This document shows, piece after piece, positions 61,736 through 64,000 of a stretch of 64,000 nucleotides of DNA (position 1 is the stretch's first letter; each line of letters begins with the position of its first letter). The DNA is from Litoribacillus peritrichatus (GTDB taxonomy: Bacteria > Pseudomonadota > Gammaproteobacteria > Pseudomonadales > Litoribrevibacteraceae). The notes below the pieces were generated by a model that was not told the origin of the DNA, did not search any database, and saw only the letters and a program-made list of their open reading frames with translations. Position numbers and translations under genes: made by a program. The stretch spans positions 1 to 64,000 of the forward strand of contig NZ_BAABBN010000004.1 of the NCBI RefSeq assembly GCF_039537985.1. Direction: 5' to 3'.

Positions 61736-61847
61736 GATTTCTGTCTTCCCTAACTCAAGTCGTGAAAATAAGTGTATGGCTCAATGAAGTGAATCTTATA
61801 ATGTCCACTGCATTGAGGCCAGTAAAGGAAGTCAGGAAGTCATGTCT

Positions 61848-62270
61848 TTATATGTGGGTTGATCGCATTTTTTTAATGTGTTGTTTCAGCGCCGTTAATA
61901 CGTCCGTTCTGCTAATCAATCCCAAGTACTTTTCATTTTCTATGACAGGGTAAATTCGTGGCCGGTTTGCTTTCATCTGTTGGGCAAGATCAATGATACT
62001 CATTTCTGGTGAAACGGTAATGGTGTCCGTTTTCATGACGTCTGCGACGCTGGCGTCGGAGTAGCCATAAAAACTTTCATTCAGAATTTTACCGATGCAA
62101 TCCTGTTCTGACAGAAATCCAATCAAATGCATGTGACTGTCGACCACAGGCAGGCCGGTTAATTTGTTTTTGCATAAAGCCGTGGTGGCGACAATCAATG
62201 GAGTATCTTTCGTGAGCGGTAAAATACTTTCATCCATGCAAGATCTGACTTTAATTGATTCGATACTCAT
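61848..62270 (-). CDS. Two-CBS-domain protein
   Basis: A 140-residue protein made of a pair of CBS domains (CMDESILPLTKDTPLIVATT; ADVMKTDTITVSPEMSIIDLA). Such pairs bind adenine nucleotides and act as energy sensors. ATG 62270 is chosen because AAGGA is eight bases upstream; a GTG at 62300 would add ten residues. No fused effector domain. Confidence 0.9.
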   Translation of the reverse strand: MSIESIKVRSCMDESILPLTKDTPLIVATTALCKNKLTGLPVVDSHMHLIGFLSEQDCIGKILNESFYGYSDASVADVMKTDTITVSPEMSIIDLAQQMKANRPRIYPVIENEKYLGLISRTDVLTALKQHIKKMRSTHI

Positions 62271-62450
62271 GTTGTGTTCCTTGATTACGAGTGTTGGCAC
62301 TTGTCTACATTTTCAGTATAGACAGCAATTTTTTGAGTCGATTGATATAAGTCGATTTTCTTTACGCTAAATTACTTAATTTGCCTAGATACTTATTAAA
62401 TCTGGTATAAACTATTGTTATGGCAGCGTTTATTTGAGTGTTTTTTGATA

Positions 62451-63185
62451 ATGAGTTCAGATTTTGAAGTAGTATTTCAGGGGAAAGTACTGATCGGTGC
62501 TGATGAGCAGCAGGTCCGAAAGAATATCGCTCGGATGTTCAAAGCGGATGATGCCAAATTGGCGACGTTGTTTTCTGGCCGTACAGTGGTCATTAAAACT
62601 GGCTTGGACGAAGCGACGGCTAAGAAGTACATTCAGGCAATGAAAAAAGCGGGCGCAAATGCAGAAATTCGCTCCAAGGTAAAAGAGACTCCGAAACCGG
62701 CACCGCAGAATCCCGCGTCATTTGGCGCAAAAGACTTCAGTAAGCCTTCGCTGACGTCAGTGGCTCAAGCCAAAAGTGAGCAGCAGGCTGAGAGAGAGCA
62801 AAGAAAGCAGGAAACCCAGCAACCCGAGGAACCGCCTATCGGCATTCCCGTGCCGGAAATCGAAGAAGCTTCCGCAGAAGAAGTGGAAAAAGCAATGGCC
62901 AGCTTGGTTGAGTCTCAAAAAGCCAACAGTCAGCCTGCAGAAACGGAAGCATCATCGCTTACTTCTCAATCTTCAGAGCAGAAAGCATCTGCCTCACCTA
63001 AAAGTGATGACTTGACGATTGCCCCGGTTGGCAGCCTGATATTACCTGATTCTAAAAAAGAAGCACCGGCACCTCCCAGTACCGACCATTTGAAAATTAA
63101 TCCAATGGAAGGTTACTTGGTTGAGCCTGAGCCAGAAAAACCCGTGAAAGTGCCAGATACAAGCCACTTGAAAATTAAAGAATAA
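62451..63185 (+). CDS. Unknown cytoplasmic protein, conserved N-terminal domain and repeated C-terminus
   Basis: A 244-residue protein. The first 75 residues look like a conserved fold (FEVVFQGKVLIGADEQQVRK, LFSGRTVVIKTGL, KAGANAEIRS). The middle is low complexity, rich in Gln, Glu, Pro and Ser. The C-terminus has three similar units: DLTIAPVGSLILP, HLKINPMEGYLVEP and HLKIKE. No membrane segment. I chose ATG 62451; it lacks a strong ribosome binding site. I do not recognise a named family. Confidence 0.65.
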   Translation: MSSDFEVVFQGKVLIGADEQQVRKNIARMFKADDAKLATLFSGRTVVIKTGLDEATAKKYIQAMKKAGANAEIRSKVKETPKPAPQNPASFGAKDFSKPSLTSVAQAKSEQQAEREQRKQETQQPEEPPIGIPVPEIEEASAEEVEKAMASLVESQKANSQPAETEASSLTSQSSEQKASASPKSDDLTIAPVGSLILPDSKKEAPAPPSTDHLKINPMEGYLVEPEPEKPVKVPDTSHLKIKE

Positions 63186-63299
63186 AGCCTGATCTGAGCT
63201 GCTGATCAACTGTCTTTGCTACATATTGTTGCTTAGAGTCGGCAAGGGCTTTTGCTTTCGTTATAATGCGCGCTTTTTTAATGGATAGTGAGCTTTATT

Positions 63300-63992
63300 A
63301 TGACGCCAGAACGTTTTGAGAAACTACAAAAGACACTACGTCGTCGCCAACCGGATTTACGAGTTCTCACCGATCACGTGCATAAGCCTCATAATATTGC
63401 TGCGATTGTTCGAACTTGTGATGCTATGGGCATTGCGCATTTGCACATGGTTTGGCCTCACGATCAATTTGGCCACTACGGTAAAACCGCATCTGGTAGT
63501 GATCGTTGGGTAACGGTTCATCCTCACCAAACCTCTTTGGAAGCCATACAACAACAAAAGAAAGAGGGCCGTAAAGTCATCGCGGCTCATTTCTCCGATC
63601 GGGCCATTGATTTCAGAGATTACGATTACACTCAGCCTACGACGCTGCTGTTAGGTCAGGAGCTGTTCGGCGTATCTGATGAGTCGGCTGACTTATGTGA
63701 TGAACATGTGGTCATTCCGATGCAGGGGATGGTTGAGTCATTCAATGTATCCGTTGCGGCTGCCATTATTTTGAGTGAGGCTCAGCGCCAGCGTCAACAG
63801 GCAGGGATGTTTGATGAGCTACGTTTAGATCAAAAAGAATATGAAACAACACTGTTCCAGTGGGCTCACCCTCAGGTGGCCAAATTCTGTGATAAAAAGA
63901 ACTTACCTTATCCTCCGCTGGATGAAGACGGTGACATTGAAAACGCCGCTCAATGGTCGCAAAGTGTGCGTGAATTACCTCAATCAGAATAG
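63300..63992 (+). CDS. trmH: tRNA (guanosine-18-2'-O)-methyltransferase TrmH
   Basis: A 230-residue SPOUT enzyme methylating G18 of tRNA. Family segments: RRQPDLRVLTDHVHKPHNIA, ASGSDRWV, LLGQELFGVSDES, IPMQGMVESFNVSVAAAIIL, and a C-terminal LPYPPLDEDGDIE. ATG 63300 is the family start; a GTG at 63288 would add four residues. A TATAAT box at 63262 lies upstream. Its stop lies just inside the window end. Confidence 0.95.
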   Translation: MTPERFEKLQKTLRRRQPDLRVLTDHVHKPHNIAAIVRTCDAMGIAHLHMVWPHDQFGHYGKTASGSDRWVTVHPHQTSLEAIQQQKKEGRKVIAAHFSDRAIDFRDYDYTQPTTLLLGQELFGVSDESADLCDEHVVIPMQGMVESFNVSVAAAIILSEAQRQRQQAGMFDELRLDQKEYETTLFQWAHPQVAKFCDKKNLPYPPLDEDGDIENAAQWSQSVRELPQSE

Positions 63993-64000
63993 CTTTGGCT

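Overview
The window is a chromosomal stretch of a Gammaproteobacterium. The housekeeping gene orders suhB-trmJ-cysE-iscR, pilF-rodZ-ispG-hisS-yfgM-bamB-der, xseA/guaB-guaA-tadA and mltF/purL, together with type IV pilus, lipase/foldase and chemotaxis genes, point to the Pseudomonadales/Oceanospirillales side of the class, probably a marine heterotroph. The genus cannot be fixed from sequence alone. Genes are densely packed with short spacers, many spacers carry clear hairpin terminators, and I see no insertion sequence, prophage, integrase, CRISPR array or tRNA gene.

Layout. 1-360: end of an rRNA operon with two 5S rRNA genes, the first cut by the window edge. 540-8.3 kb: mixed accessory genes: small unknown protein, Dyp-type peroxidase, solitary TupA-like binding protein, esterase, a vWA lipoprotein/ECF sigma/anti-sigma set, beta carbonic anhydrase, YkvA-like protein. 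8.4-13 kb: a NarL-type regulator and membrane histidine kinase, then a secreted lipase with its foldase; the lipase has an intact signal peptide but no visible start codon. 13-17.8 kb: AraC regulator divergent from a Baeyer-Villiger-type monooxygenase, hydrolase and SDR, arranged like the mycobacterial virS/mymA locus. 18-20.8 kb: PepSY protein plus OmpR-type two-component system.

20.8-32.1 kb: a SuhB-like protein lacking most catalytic residues, TrmJ, CysE, and an iron-sulfur cluster operon iscR-iscS-sufB-sufC-sufD-sufS-sufA-sufT-sufE, with a strong IscR type 1 operator overlapping the iscR promoter. Sulfur would be mobilised from cysteine (made through CysE) by two desulfurases, relayed by SufE to the SufBCD scaffold, and delivered by SufA/SufT; RlmN and IspG further on are Fe-S clients. 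32.2-44.6 kb: MscS channel, CheW-like protein, Ndk, RlmN, pilF-rodZ-ispG-hisS-yfgM-bamB-der, and an AraC regulator. 44.6-55.8 kb: XseA, GuaB, GuaA, TadA, MltF, PurL, so purine and GMP synthesis dominate. 56-64 kb: a DUF4062/TIR-like protein of unknown role, Nif3-like protein, two Nudix hydrolases, a gamma-carbonic-anhydrase-like protein, DUF1289 protein, PurT, SDR, CBS protein, an unknown Pro/Glu-rich protein and TrmH.

The best leads for a second look are the start-less lipase gene, the pseudo-enzyme-like SuhB, the hybrid isc/suf operon whose IscS lacks the IscU-docking tail, the mymA-like cluster, the vWA/sigma/anti-sigma set, and the DUF4062/coiled-coil protein. None is proven here to be a new system.
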